Made by a program: the position numbers and the translations under genes. DNA of 64,000 nt from Phascolomyces articulosus (taxonomy: Eukaryota; Mucoromycota; Mucoromycetes; Mucorales; Lichtheimiaceae). The stretch's first letter is position 1, and every line of letters starts with the position of its first letter. Shown here in pieces: positions 33,308 through 44,045 of this stretch. Under the pieces are notes generated by a model, which was not told where the DNA came from, did no database searches, and was given only the letters and a program-made list of their open reading frames with translations. Where the stretch lies: contig JAIXMP010000014.1 of NCBI GenBank assembly GCA_025677815.1, forward strand, positions 372,001 through 436,000, written 5' to 3'.

Positions 33308-35836
33308 TTCCCATTTTCTTATCATCCCTCCACCCTTTCTTCCTCTCTCTCTCTCTCTCTCTATTGTAAACATGTCATTTTTTTCATCTTTTCATTCTTT
33401 TGTAGATAGTTCCCCCAAAATACTTTTTTCAAATTAAAATGGACCTTTTTTTTAATCTAAGTGAGTGTATATTCGTGGGAAAATCAATTCCTTGAACCAT
33501 CAGAAAAGAAGTGATAAGTTATTTGTCGAGGTATATTATTTTTCGTAGTATCTATAGGTAGCATAGTAAAAAAGTGATATAAAACTAATCACGCATATGC
33601 ACTACAACATTACATAATAAGGTTACGATTACTTTTTGTTTACAAACAAACAAGTTGTCTCTCTCTCTCTCCTTATTCATTCGTAATGAATTCTACTTTT
33701 TTTTTTTTTTACATATGAGCAGTTCAAGTAGTTGATTCAATTTACGAGATGAAATAAAAAGGAAATTCCAGACCCTTCCCGTCGGGAATTGCACGCGAGG
33801 GAGAAGGACCCGTCTATATAGAATTATATATAAAAATTTAATTAATTTGTAACCTATAATGAAAACTATCAACTTGATCTTCGTCATTCAACAAATAACT
33901 CCATGTGTAAATCTTAAGGTGTTTGTTCCTGGCAATAGAGAGTTTAGCTATAAATTCCCAACTAAAGTTAATCCCCATTCGTATTATTATTATAATACTA
34001 TTTATATACAAGAAACAATCTTTTTTTTGTACTCAATCTTTTGGGTGGTCTCATGAACAAAAAAAATGACACAAACCTTGGGGGGAGGTAACAACTCTTT
34101 GTTCATGCTCTTGTTTTTTAAATGTCCGATGACTTTATGAACAGGCTTCTTGTTGTTCTTATTGGGAATTTGAAATTGACAAGAAGTCTATACTTGGCGC
34201 CATTCTAAATTTCTATTAGTTCTTATTTTATATCAATGAACTTTGTGTCATACTAAATTATTACTTTTTATCATAATTATATATTTTCATCTATCATCAT
34301 CATTTGATATAAAAGTAATCAGTGTAAAAAGATGTGGGGGGGAGAAAGAGTAAGAAGGAAAGAGGGAATGATAGTCCATTTTGTTTCAGGTGAGTTCCTA
34401 TGACGAAATATGTTTTGCCAAGTATGGCACTGTCATGTAATAATAATAATCACAACGCCCTTTTTTTTGAATTACAGCTAAAAGTCCCACACTCTCTTCT
34501 TCTTTTCCTTTATATTTTCTTTTTACTTCAAAAAGGACGTCGATCCCTTTTTTTTGTTGTTTGATCTATCGTCCTCCTCAATTGCATTTAACCATTTTGG
34601 AATATAGTAATTATTCTGCATTGTAATTAGAGCTTTTCAATTGTGTTATATAAATAATCCATTGATTTATTCAATGACATTCTTATCATTGCTCAGCCTT
34701 GTCCTCAAGAATGAAATGAATGATGATGATATCCATCTTAATACATTGGCAAAAAAAGATTACACAGTTGAGGCGGTCCATCCATAGTAGGGCTAGTGTT
34801 ACTGAGTTGAATTATATATAAAGTGGCTCGGTGTAACCTATTTGGAGGATTTTCTTTTTTTTCTTTACGAGTATAGTTTATAAAGAGTAAAACCTTAATA
34901 TAATAAACGTCTTCCTCTTCCCTGGTCATTCATATATCATTTCAATTCCATTTAGATTATCTAATTGCAATTCATTCAAAGGTGAATATACAAGACATCA
35001 TCAAGCAGAAAGTATAAAGAGTCACCATCATCTTATTATTTGTATATATATTATAATTAATATAAATAAATAAAAATGCTCGGAATCAAATAGCAAGGGA
35101 GTGTGTTACGTTGACCAAAAAGTAGTAGATCCTCAATTAAGAACGATAGAAACCAGCTGATTCCCTTTTTATTGAAAATAAAATGAAGAATTGCTTTATT
35201 TTATTATAATAGTTGTTAATCATTTTTATATAGTAGACAAGAAAGGTAGTTATAATAAGTACTTCTTCTTCATAATTCATATATTTTAGATGTACTTGAA
35301 ACAATTGTTGTTGAATAATAATAATAAAAAAATAAAGTGACAATGTACTACCATCTTGCTGCATGTGTGATGTACCTTTTTTTATGTTACAGGGAAATGC
35401 ATCCGTATATATAATAATTATTATTGTTATTATAAAAAATTGAATGACCCTGGTCCACCATTCCTACTTCTATACCCAGTTATTACTTCTTTTTTTCTAT
35501 ATACTATTAATGATTATGGAATTATACTAGTAATTATAACCAAGTAAAGTATTTTAGTAAAGAATATGGGTGGGTGATCATGTTACATAAGTTGACTGGG
35601 ATGTAACCTAAATTATTTGGGTCAGGAAAAAATGACGTTCCATTTCCTGCAAATAGGTGATCAGCCTATGAATGTTTTCCACTCTCTCTTTACATATTTC
35701 TGTTTAATTCCGACTTCCGAAAACAAAAATAAGAATCAATCCACAGCCTTGGCTTTTCTCCTCTTTCTTTCTTTTTCTTTTCTTTATCTTTTTCTTTCTT
35801 TGTTACTTCATTTCTTTCTTACTACTCCCCCCAAAT
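33308..35836. other. AT-rich intergenic region
   Basis: About 2.5 kb without a supported gene. At 33765-33817 there is a short GC-richer stretch (ACCCTTCCCGTCGGG...GGAGAAGGACCCG) that can form a partial stem; it does not match a tRNA. The end (35500-35836) is the T-rich promoter and leader of the SWIRM gene. Confidence 0.45.
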
Positions 35837-37118
35837 ATGACAACAACTTCTACTACTACTCCAACGACAACAACAATCCATTGTGATATGGAAAAAGAAA
35901 AGAATGACATGTTATCCCCTCCATTAACTCCTAAAGAAGAGCCTCATCATCATCATCATTCTAATGAATCATCAACACATCATCAAAATCATAGTAACCG
36001 AAAAGGGTTTATCCATGCTTATGCACAGATGGTGCCACATTTAAGACCTGTCGATTCTCGAATGTATGGTAAAAAATCAACATCTTCTTCCCCTTCTACT
36101 ACTACTTCTTCTTGTATGGATTGGCCTATTTCTCCTCAAGATGAGGATGATCATCATCATCATCAACAGATCTTTACTTTTGATCTATGTAAATTATTTG
36201 CTCCTTTACGTCAACCTAAACGTAAATTTCAAGAAATGGAAGAAGAACAAGATGACTCATCATCTTCTGAAGAAGAGGAACATAATGATCGTCAAGTACC
36301 TCAACAAGTAAAAAAAGAAATAAATGATAATAATAGTAATAATAATGATGATGATGATGATGATGATGAAGCAACAGGAGGAGAAGAATCTGATGTTTCT
36401 TCATCTTATTCTACACTTTCTTCTTATTCGTCGTCTCACACTAACAACAAAAACAACAAGAAACCGTCGACTGTTTCACGAAAGAAAACCAAGACAACAA
36501 CAACAAAACATGAAAAAAATAATACTTATCGTCGTCGTCGTAGTAGCAGCCACCATAGTCAGACGAGCACACCAGTCATACCACAACAACGACGCAATAC
36601 TCGAGATTTATCTATCAAAGGATTTCATATTGAACCTCAATATTTATTTGATAATATTGATATTGATATACAAGATCAAGATTTTTATCCTCAAGATTGG
36701 TTTCCATTGACCCATCGTCTGGATCAAGTCCCTGTGGATATCAATTGGAAAGGTAGTACAATTTATTTGTCAGACAATGACACAAAATACAAAAAAAAAG
36801 AGGATATCATTTTTGATGATGAACCTTCTTCTTCTATTAGGCAAACCATTGAAATTGGATATTCATGATCCTTATTTTCAACGTTTACATACCATTGAAA
36901 CAGATGTCATTTCACATATGCGATTATCACCTCAATTATATCTTCGATGTAAACGTGCTATTATCATGGCTGCCCGAGAATTCTCATTGCATGGACTTGA
37001 ATTTAGAAAGTCAGATGCACAAAAAGTATGCCGAATCGATGTAAACAAAAGTAGTCGATTATGGGCTGCTTTTAATGCTTATGGATGGCTTAAACCTCAA
37101 CATCAACAACAACCATGA
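35837..37118 (+). CDS. SWIRM-domain protein, Fun19/Laf-like (397 aa, 2 exons)
   Basis: Exons 35837-36752 and 36841-37118. The 88-nt intron (GTAGTA...TATTAG) splits a Gly codon inside the domain start. The first 290 residues are low-complexity: Thr-rich start, His runs, a long Asp/Glu tract, Ser tracts and Lys/Arg-rich patches, typical of nuclear regulators. A conserved segment near residues 55-75 (GFIHAYAQMVPHLRPVD) is visible. The C-terminus is a SWIRM domain: VPVDINWKGKPLKLDI, then HTIETDVISHMRLSPQLYLR and FRKSDAQKVCRIDVNKSSRL, ending WAAFNAYGWL. Relatives in yeasts are linked to histone deacetylase complexes; a role in chromatin or transcription control is inferred. Confidence 0.88.
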
Positions 37119-37910
37119 TTCTGATCTGTTCTTGTCTATATATATTATATACAAAAAAATTGGTGTACAAGTAAATATTATTTATTTTTATTATTATATA
37201 GTCTTCTTTAAATATTCCCCTTTTCTTTTTCTTCCCTTTCCTTTCCTTCTTCTCTTTATTTTTTGATATATATCGTCATCGTAATTGACGACACTTTCTT
37301 ATATATATATATAATTATATACGTCCTCTCTTTTATTATATCTCTCTCTTTTTCTTTGTACATGCTTTTAAATATTTTTCTTTAAAAAAAAGCCATCCCA
37401 ATGACAATCCCCTTTCTATATTAATTATACATATATTTTATCTATACATTATCTTCTTTCTTTATATACATTTCTCTCTAACATATCCAATTACCCATCC
37501 ACACTCCTTTCTTTTTATGTATATTTTTTATATTATTCTTCAACTTTATATAAAAAAAAAAGAAAAAGAAAAAACCTGTGAAACAGTAAACGAAACAATA
37601 CGGGAAATCGCATTATCCATCATTATCATCTATCAGTATTATGAGTTTGACTAGAACAAACTGACAATTGAGGAATTGGCCAATGAGATAAAAGTAACTT
37701 GTCATGCCTCTTCATCTTCATCAAAAAAAGCCTTTTTCCTCTCTCCCCCCTCCTTATTACTACTCTTTTTAATATAAATATATAACCCAATTGCTTATAA
37801 TAAATCGACCATGGATCCAACAGCAATAAATAGAAATGCGGTTTATTTTCCCTCTCTTTTCTTTCTACTTTTCTTTTTCACTTTTATAAACTTTTTTTTT
37901 AATTACTATC
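37119..37910. other. Intergenic region, T-rich
   Basis: Pyrimidine-rich DNA holding the SWIRM gene 3' end and the bHLH gene promoter. No gene is supported. Confidence 0.5.
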
Positions 37911-38354
37911 ATGAGTCACAGTACAAAGACAACAACAACACAACGACGTAGATCATCCACTGCAACAACAGTGGGAACGAATAGAAGACAATCATCCACA
38001 TCTGCTTCTTCATCCTCTTCTACATCATCGACCTCATCACAACATAGTCTTATAGAAAAACGACGTCGTGAACGGATCAATGATAAGATTCAAAAACTTA
38101 AAGAAATCATACCAACATGCAATCCATTCTCCGAACAACAACCCATCCGTGGCCCTTCGTTCCACCAGCCTTTACACAAACTGGCCATATTAGAAGCTGC
38201 AATTGATTATATTCAACAAATGCATCAAACATTATTAGAAACCCATCCTCCTCCATTATTGATGAATGACCCGAAAATTGCTCGAGTTATTGAACATGCT
38301 CGTCAATGTCAACTTCAACAAGAAAAAGAACATCAACAACAAAAAAGCAGTTAG
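37911..38354 (+). CDS. bHLH transcription factor (147 aa, single exon)
   Basis: The Ser/Thr/Arg-rich N-terminus (44 residues) is followed by a basic helix-loop-helix domain: HSLIEKRRRERINDKIQKLK, then EIIPTC, a loop of about 20 residues and HKLAILEAAIDYIQQMHQTL. His45, Glu49 and Arg53 occupy the three DNA-contact positions of the basic region that read the E-box CACGTG type. The protein ends with a Gln/Glu-rich tail. It is probably a nuclear DNA-binding dimer. The loop is longer than usual. Fungal factors of this size and layout regulate phosphate, lipid or developmental genes, but the target is unknown here. No intron is needed. Confidence 0.88.
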   Translation: MSHSTKTTTTQRRRSSTATTVGTNRRQSSTSASSSSSTSSTSSQHSLIEKRRRERINDKIQKLKEIIPTCNPFSEQQPIRGPSFHQPLHKLAILEAAIDYIQQMHQTLLETHPPPLLMNDPKIARVIEHARQCQLQQEKEHQQQKSS

Positions 38355-39208
38355 TCGTCGTTGTACATACCAAACCTTTTTTAGTGATTATTTGTTGTTT
38401 TTGTACCACAGGGTTTTTATATAAATGTATAAACACATCATATATATATATATATAAAAATTCAGCAAATCATAGATACCCTTTTATCCATCCCACTCCT
38501 CCTTTTCTTTCCTCTGTCTTCCTTTTTTTTTCTTACCAGTCTTATCCAATGCAATCCACTTATTCCCTTTTTTATATATATCGAATACGATCACATTGAT
38601 TAGAAAAGTATTTTAAAAAAAAGGTTTTGAAATCATATAAATATATCGAATCGCCGATCACTTTTTGTTATTTCTCTCTCCGAAACTATTGCTCGCTGCA
38701 ATGAATTATTATATGAATGGATCACCGCAACTCGCACCGTGCATTCATCCGGGATTTAAGAGACTCATATGAAAGTGCAAATGAAAAGAAGAAAAATGGG
38801 GTTTTATTTTATATAAGGTTATATATATATTCCCAATTGAATAAGCGCTTCTATTGTTTCTTATTCCTTATGAATATATATCTAATTCAAATGGGCAATT
38901 GAAATGAATAAATGATAAAGATGATCATGTAAGGGGAGGTAGGGGAAAGGGAGAGAGAAAAGAACAAGTTTATATTACATAGCAACAGTGTGAAGTCATT
39001 CGATTTCGTATTTTTTTTATAGGAGAGGAGGAGAATGGACAACATCAGCAGGTGAAAAGAGAGACCCGCTTGTGCGTGTGACACAAAAAAATTGCCAAAC
39101 CGTCACAACACCTTGCTGTTCTCTTTTTTATTTTACTTCTCAGCTTACGCACCTTTTTTTTTATACTTCTTTTTTTTTCATATATTACACTTTACATTTA
39201 TTCACACA
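38355..39208. other. Intergenic region between the bHLH and SVF1 genes
   Basis: AT-rich. Includes TA microsatellites (about 38438-38455 and 38819-38831) and pyrimidine tracts before the SVF1 start. No gene is supported. Confidence 0.45.
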
Positions 39209-40677
39209 ATGGCATCTTGGTGTAAGTATAATAGAGACATACGTTAGGAAGGGAACTTGAACAACGGTATACTCATTGTGAAAAAACAACAACTCCATGT
39301 TTATACATATATCTATCTATAGTTTCTCAGTTATCTAGCACTGTGTCAAACGTCACTGGTTTAGGCTCCACCGTAGAAGCCGTCAAGACTTATGCTGATA
39401 CTGTCACTGATGGTCAATATTATAGCCAATTGACTGAACACGATCTCGATTGGACTTTAGCTGATGGTTCATCGACCGAAAATCAAGTCTTTTATGTCAC
39501 TACAAAATCGGGCGCTTTTGCTTTTGTTCAATTAATTCATTCCAACATTGGGTATGTATCATTGACATGAAAATTTCGGAAGGATGAAAAAGGAAAAAAT
39601 AGTATTTGTAAAAAAGAAAGGCATGAAAAAGGAATATATATGTGTGTGTGTTTCTGTTCAATTCGAATCCTATTGTAATTATCCAATCATGGATGATTTA
39701 TATATATATATATAATATGAATTTATGAATATTAATGTCTATCTATGTTCAATTCATATTTTAGTATCTGGAATCCTACCGTCTCCTTTACTTGTCGTTT
39801 CTATGATCCCAACAGCAAAACCAATGCCTTCAAGAACATCAACATGTCGTACAAGTTTGAATTATCTGCCGACCGTCGTTCTGTGAAAACCGATCATTTC
39901 AACATTACATTAGACCCAACACAAACCACATATAAAATTGAAATCACCCATCCCGAATTGGTGGTCTCGATGGACTTTACACGCGTGGATCGTGGTTTCA
40001 AGGTAGGCGAAGGCAAGACTTACCTTGGCGGTGATCAAAGCTCGGCTGCTGGATTTGTGTCACACAAATGGTGGCCAAGAGCTGTTGCCAAGGGCACCTT
40101 TATTGTCGACAAAGTCTTGCACGAAGTCGAAGGTGATGGTATGTTTATTCATGCCATCCAAGGTATGCAACCTCAATTGATTGCTTCCAATTGGAATTTC
40201 TGTGATTTCCAAAGTGATGAAGCTTCTCTTTCCATGATGCAATTTACGACCACCAAACAATATGGTGCTGTCAATATTAACCAAGGTTCCATTACATTGA
40301 ATGGCAAATTGGTCTCGGTGTCGGTCGAAAATCATATCGAATTGTTGGATTTGGTCAAGGATGAGGAAACAGAATATGATATTCCTCAAAAGATCAAGTT
40401 GACGTGGAAGGGAAAGACAATCAAGGAAGAAGGGGATGAATCGCCAGCTCAAGATGTCAATGTGACCATGATTGTCACCATTAAGAATTTGGTCGATAAA
40501 ATTGATGTCTTGAATGAAATCCCTTGGTTTTTGAAAAAGTTGGTGCAAACTTTTGTGGTGAAGCCTTATATTTATCAATGGCTTGATACAGCTTCTGCTG
40601 AAATCACTGTGGGTGATGAAAAGGTCGTCACTGAAGGCAGATGTTTCCAAGAACTTGTCTTTGTCTCTCAATTCTAA
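39209..40677 (+). CDS. SVF1: Svf1-family protein (384 aa, 3 exons)
   Basis: Exons 39209-39221 (13 nt, coding MASW plus one base), 39323-39551 and 39765-40677 (1155 nt). The family contains yeast survival factor 1, a lipocalin-like two-domain protein that protects cells during oxidative stress and the diauxic shift and has been tied to ceramide transport between ER and Golgi. The family pattern is clear: EHDLDWTLADGSSTENQVFY, GAFAFVQLIHSNIG joined to IWNPTVSFTCRFYDP, FKVGEGKTYLGGDQS, HKWWPRAVAKG, GDGMFIHAIQGMQPQLIASN and WNFCDFQS. It has an amphipathic N-terminus and no signal peptide. The yeast protein is longer (481 aa) because of loops. The very short first exon fits a clean GTAAGT donor and AG acceptor. 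Confidence 0.92.
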
Positions 40678-40999
40678 TTTCTCTTCTTTTTTTTTTACTA
40701 TTTCATCCCCTCTTATCATCATAATAATATTAATTTTTCTTTTCCATTCCCCCATCTCTCTCTCTCTCGTTCACACACACATACAACATTTCTTTTTTTC
40801 TGTCAAATTAACTAACTTACATATTATACAAAACTACCTCTCCATCTATACGCATCATGTATACACACACTCACACAACATATATTATTTTTTTTGTTTG
40901 TTTTTTGGACTGTATTTGAGGCTAAATAACGAAAGGACAAAGTCAATTTTTTTATTAATTCTGTAGAATACCCTTCTCTCTATTTTTATAATCTTATAC

Positions 41000-41001
<2 letters not shown>

Positions 41002-41041
<40 letters not shown>
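41002..41041. repeat. (CT)20 microsatellite
   Basis: Forty bases of uninterrupted CT, followed by further CT-rich sequence, about 330 bp after the SVF1 stop codon. Confidence 0.95.
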
Positions 41042-41050
<9 letters not shown>

Positions 41051-41871
41051 ATTTTTCTTCTTCTTTCCCCTCCCCCCATTTGCTTATTTTCTGGTTTGTT
41101 TATTATCTTCAGATTTAATACAATTTCTATTTTCAAAACTCGGTAATTTTTTTTTATAAAAAAAACTTCCATATTGGTACAACATTCAATAATGATGAAT
41201 GGATGGATAATCTGTCGGAACATACCGATAATTTCATTGTATGATGATGATGACTGGTCAAAGAAAAAAAAAAGAGAGAATACGAGAAAAGTATATAAAA
41301 ATGTTTCACTTCATTCTATTTTATTCCAACAAATCGGATATGTTTGTTTTTTTATTTTTGTATACTATCTTCCCAAAATTATTTTGTTTATATATTATTA
41401 TGTAGAAGGGAGATGATGATGTTTGCAAAACGCAGACTTGCCCAACGATCGATGGAAATGGTATATTTTATTCTACATAAAGAGCGTTGAATGTACTGGA
41501 TAAGATGTAGCACTCGTCATAGCAAGGCTTTTATTGCGAAAAATTGATGGTGCTCATAGTAGATTATCTTCTGTTTAGACGCAACACCAACAAAATCCCA
41601 TTGTAAGCTGCAGAGTGCAGAATCATTATGTTTTTCTGACAATTCTCTACAAGTAACGTAGAGTGTACAAAAAACGGGAGAGAAAAAAGCGGGGTCCACT
41701 GTACAGAAACTGATTATCCATCATCCGTCAGCATTCTAATATATTTCTTGAATCATGCCAAGTTTTTCTTAGCTATTCATTCATAGGCCAAACAAACCCT
41801 ATTTTTTTTACATGTCATATATTTATGCACCCATTTGTCAGGTATATTTTTCTCATCTACAGCTATATATT

Positions 41872-41932
41872 TTGGAAGAAGAAAGTCTTGCCGTCCAAAG
41901 AAGAACGCACGGCAGTAGAATCCGAACAGTAA
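41872..41932 (+). other. Exon-like segment ending in a stop codon
   Basis: After TCTCATCTACAG (a good acceptor), one frame reads YIFWKKKVLPSKEERTAVES, then EQ and TAA at 41930-41932. The composition is protein-like. No upstream exon in the right phase was found and no family is recognised. Confidence 0.2.
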
Positions 41933-42305
41933 GTGCTCGTCAATATGTAAAAAAAATGATTGTATTCTATATGGCTCCTTTATAAGGAGAGGAATAATTC
42001 ATGGATATAATAGGTACTATACAAAATTGCCACTAATAATACAAAGAATTCGATTGTTTTATATACGTAAATAAACTAGAATCTGTAATTTTTCATTTAC
42101 ATGCATAGCCATATATATATATATAGAAAAACGATAATGCTACAATATATGTCGTGATTCGTCTATCAATGAATAGCATTAGTATTTTCTTTCGACATCC
42201 TTAGATTTCTAACAAGTACACAATACACTATATATATACCATTTCAAATAAAAAAAACACGCACGTACAAGTCTATAAAAATACATTAACACAGATTTAT
42301 ACCTT

Positions 42306-42497
42306 CCATGATCTTTTGTAGAAATAGTGGTAACGTCGATTTGTTTTGAATCATTCGTGCTGCCCTTGATCTCGGATTGTGTTTCTTGGTTGTCTTGTTT
42401 CAAAATGTGTGACTCTGCCAATGGTGCTGCCACAGATAAGCTAAAGTTGGCCCGACCCTTTTTGTAGTAGTGTATGCCATTACGACGATATACAACC
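42306..42497 (-). other. Minus-strand coding-like fragment
   Basis: One minus-strand frame is open from about 42497 to 42306 and reads VYRRNGIHYYKKGRANFSLS, then AAPLAESHILKQDNQETQ and a polar stretch ending KDHGR. A possible GTATAA donor follows at 42305. It has an internal ATG only at 42433 and looks like an internal exon or remnant. No family recognised. Confidence 0.25.
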
Positions 42498-42604
42498 CAT
42501 AAGGTCTTTCATCGACATAGCATTCGAGGATATCAAGGATACATGATGGATGGACGAACACATGGTTGTATATAGAAATGTAGAGTATTTATATCAATGT
42601 AGAC

Positions 42605-44045
42605 ATGGTAGTTAGCCCTTTATATTTCGTCGTATATAAAAAGAGGGATCTTGCTATTCAAGATCCCATTATAGTTTTATTATCATATATCACGGTTTCT
42701 ATCTTTCTCTCTATCTCTTTATTGTTCGTATTCACGCTTCCTCACATTGTCCAGCAGAACTTGGTTGTAAGTATACAATGTTGGACCTGCGCTATTACAC
42801 TTTCAGTTTTACTAAACTTATCATTCTCTTTAGATACCAAGAATTACAACCATTTACTAATATTTGATTTACCCTTTCTCACTGCCCGAGAACTGGTATT
42901 ATGAGTAAACTTATTATTTAACGGTCCTAAAGTGATTAATACGATGGTAAAAGTTCCTGTTGGTACGTTTCCAGCTATTTTTTTTTTCTTTATAATCTTT
43001 TTCTTCTGTTATCTTTTTTTTATGAATATATTATTAAACATCACTTTTTATTTTATTTTAATGCAACCTTCCAGATGACAACGTGATTGACAAGTATTTC
43101 TCTGCTAAGTCTGAATGGAAATCCGGAAAAAGATCAGACATGGTGTTTATAACGAGACAACAATCTCTCCCCGCAATTATTGTCGAGATACAAAACGCTG
43201 TGAACAATTCCTTTGTGTTAAAACTCAATGAATACTGTCTTAATGCAAATGATGAATATGGACGCAAGCCAGTTTCTATTGTTTTCAGTATCAAAAACAC
43301 AACAAAAACAATTCTCAAAGAATCACCAATTCAAACATCCACTTTTTTCGCACGTACCCTCCTCTCGTTTCCTTGGACAGAAGAATGTATTTTACTGGAC
43401 GCATACACCACCAAGGAACATATCAATCTGTGGATATGTTAATCCTTGACCGCATGGGTTACATCGTCTTAATGGCATGCACTATTACACGTAGCCTTGA
43501 CTATTTTCTTTACTCAACAAAAACAGAATATCAGAGATTGTATATGTAACGATGATGTGACAATTCAGAATTTATATGCAATCGCCAAAATTCTATACGA
43601 AACAAAAATATCTTCATTGGAGTTATTATCCAGGGACTTTGATGGCATATATCTCGAATCAAGAAATCATATGAGCCAAGCGTTAGAGATTTTATAGAAG
43701 GATAATAGCATTATTGAAGATAATAAACGTGTTAATATTGCTCTTCAAGAAGGAATCAAGATAGTAGACGAATACGCGAAGCGTCCTAATTCACATCACC
43801 GCGAAGCATCGTCGCCATCATCATCATTAACATCTATGTTAGCACTATTCATGACCTCTATTACTACAAATAATTCATTATCATTACCAACATCATTACC
43901 CACGACTCTGTTACTCCTAGTAATATATCATCATTACAACGACAACAATTGCCTCAAATGCAGAACACTAATTTTATTGTTACATATAGGGGTTAACTCA
44001 ACGATCGTAGAATCGATCGGAAAGATTTTCATAGTAAAGGAGTAA
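42605..44045 (+). pseudogene. Broken PD-(D/E)XK-like nuclease gene of a repeated Mucorales type
   Basis: The frame is coding-like but interrupted. FDLPFLTARELVL is followed by TGA (42902-42904); the same frame then runs VNLLFNGPKVINTMVKVPV to an intron (42963-43074, GTACGT...TTCCAG). The core segment then runs to TAA at 43440-43442: DKYFSAKSEWKSGKRSDMVF, LPAIIVEIQNAVNN and KLNEYCLNANDEYGRKPVSI. After two frame changes, FFTQQKQNIRDC and VTIQNLYAIAKILYETKISS continue to a TAG at 43695-43697, and the frame stays open beyond it. An Asp (43137-43139) and an E-I-Q motif (43185-43193) match the D...ExQ layout of Rpn-like PD-(D/E)XK nucleases. As far as I recall, proteins with the 'EWKSGKR-D' signature occur in many copies in Mucorales genomes and may be mobile-element related. 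This copy has at least three stops and two shifts. Confidence 0.6.

Larger units (their letters stand above)
40678..42604. other. AT-rich intergenic region with small exon-like scraps
   Basis: A CT microsatellite (listed separately) dominates the start. Possible pieces: a short plus-strand frame ATG ATG ATG at 41413-41460 ending at a GTATAT donor; an exon-like piece at 41872-41932; and a minus-strand piece at 42306-42497 (listed). No complete gene could be assembled. Confidence 0.4.

Noticed and set aside
33765..33817. GC-richer stretch that might be a tRNA
   Set aside because: No A box, no GGTTCGA-type B box and no seven-base acceptor stem pairing could be found.
35617..35886. Plus-strand frame overlapping the SWIRM gene start
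   Set aside because: Phe/Leu-rich translation of the T-rich promoter; different frame from the SWIRM gene.
36066..36710. Frames inside the SWIRM gene reading Leu, Ile or Met runs
   Set aside because: Shifted translations of His, Asp and Asn codon repeats of the real frame.
40060..40755. Minus-strand frame of 231 codons
   Set aside because: It is antisense to the SVF1 coding exon, whose family match is clear; the minus frame has no recognisable motif.
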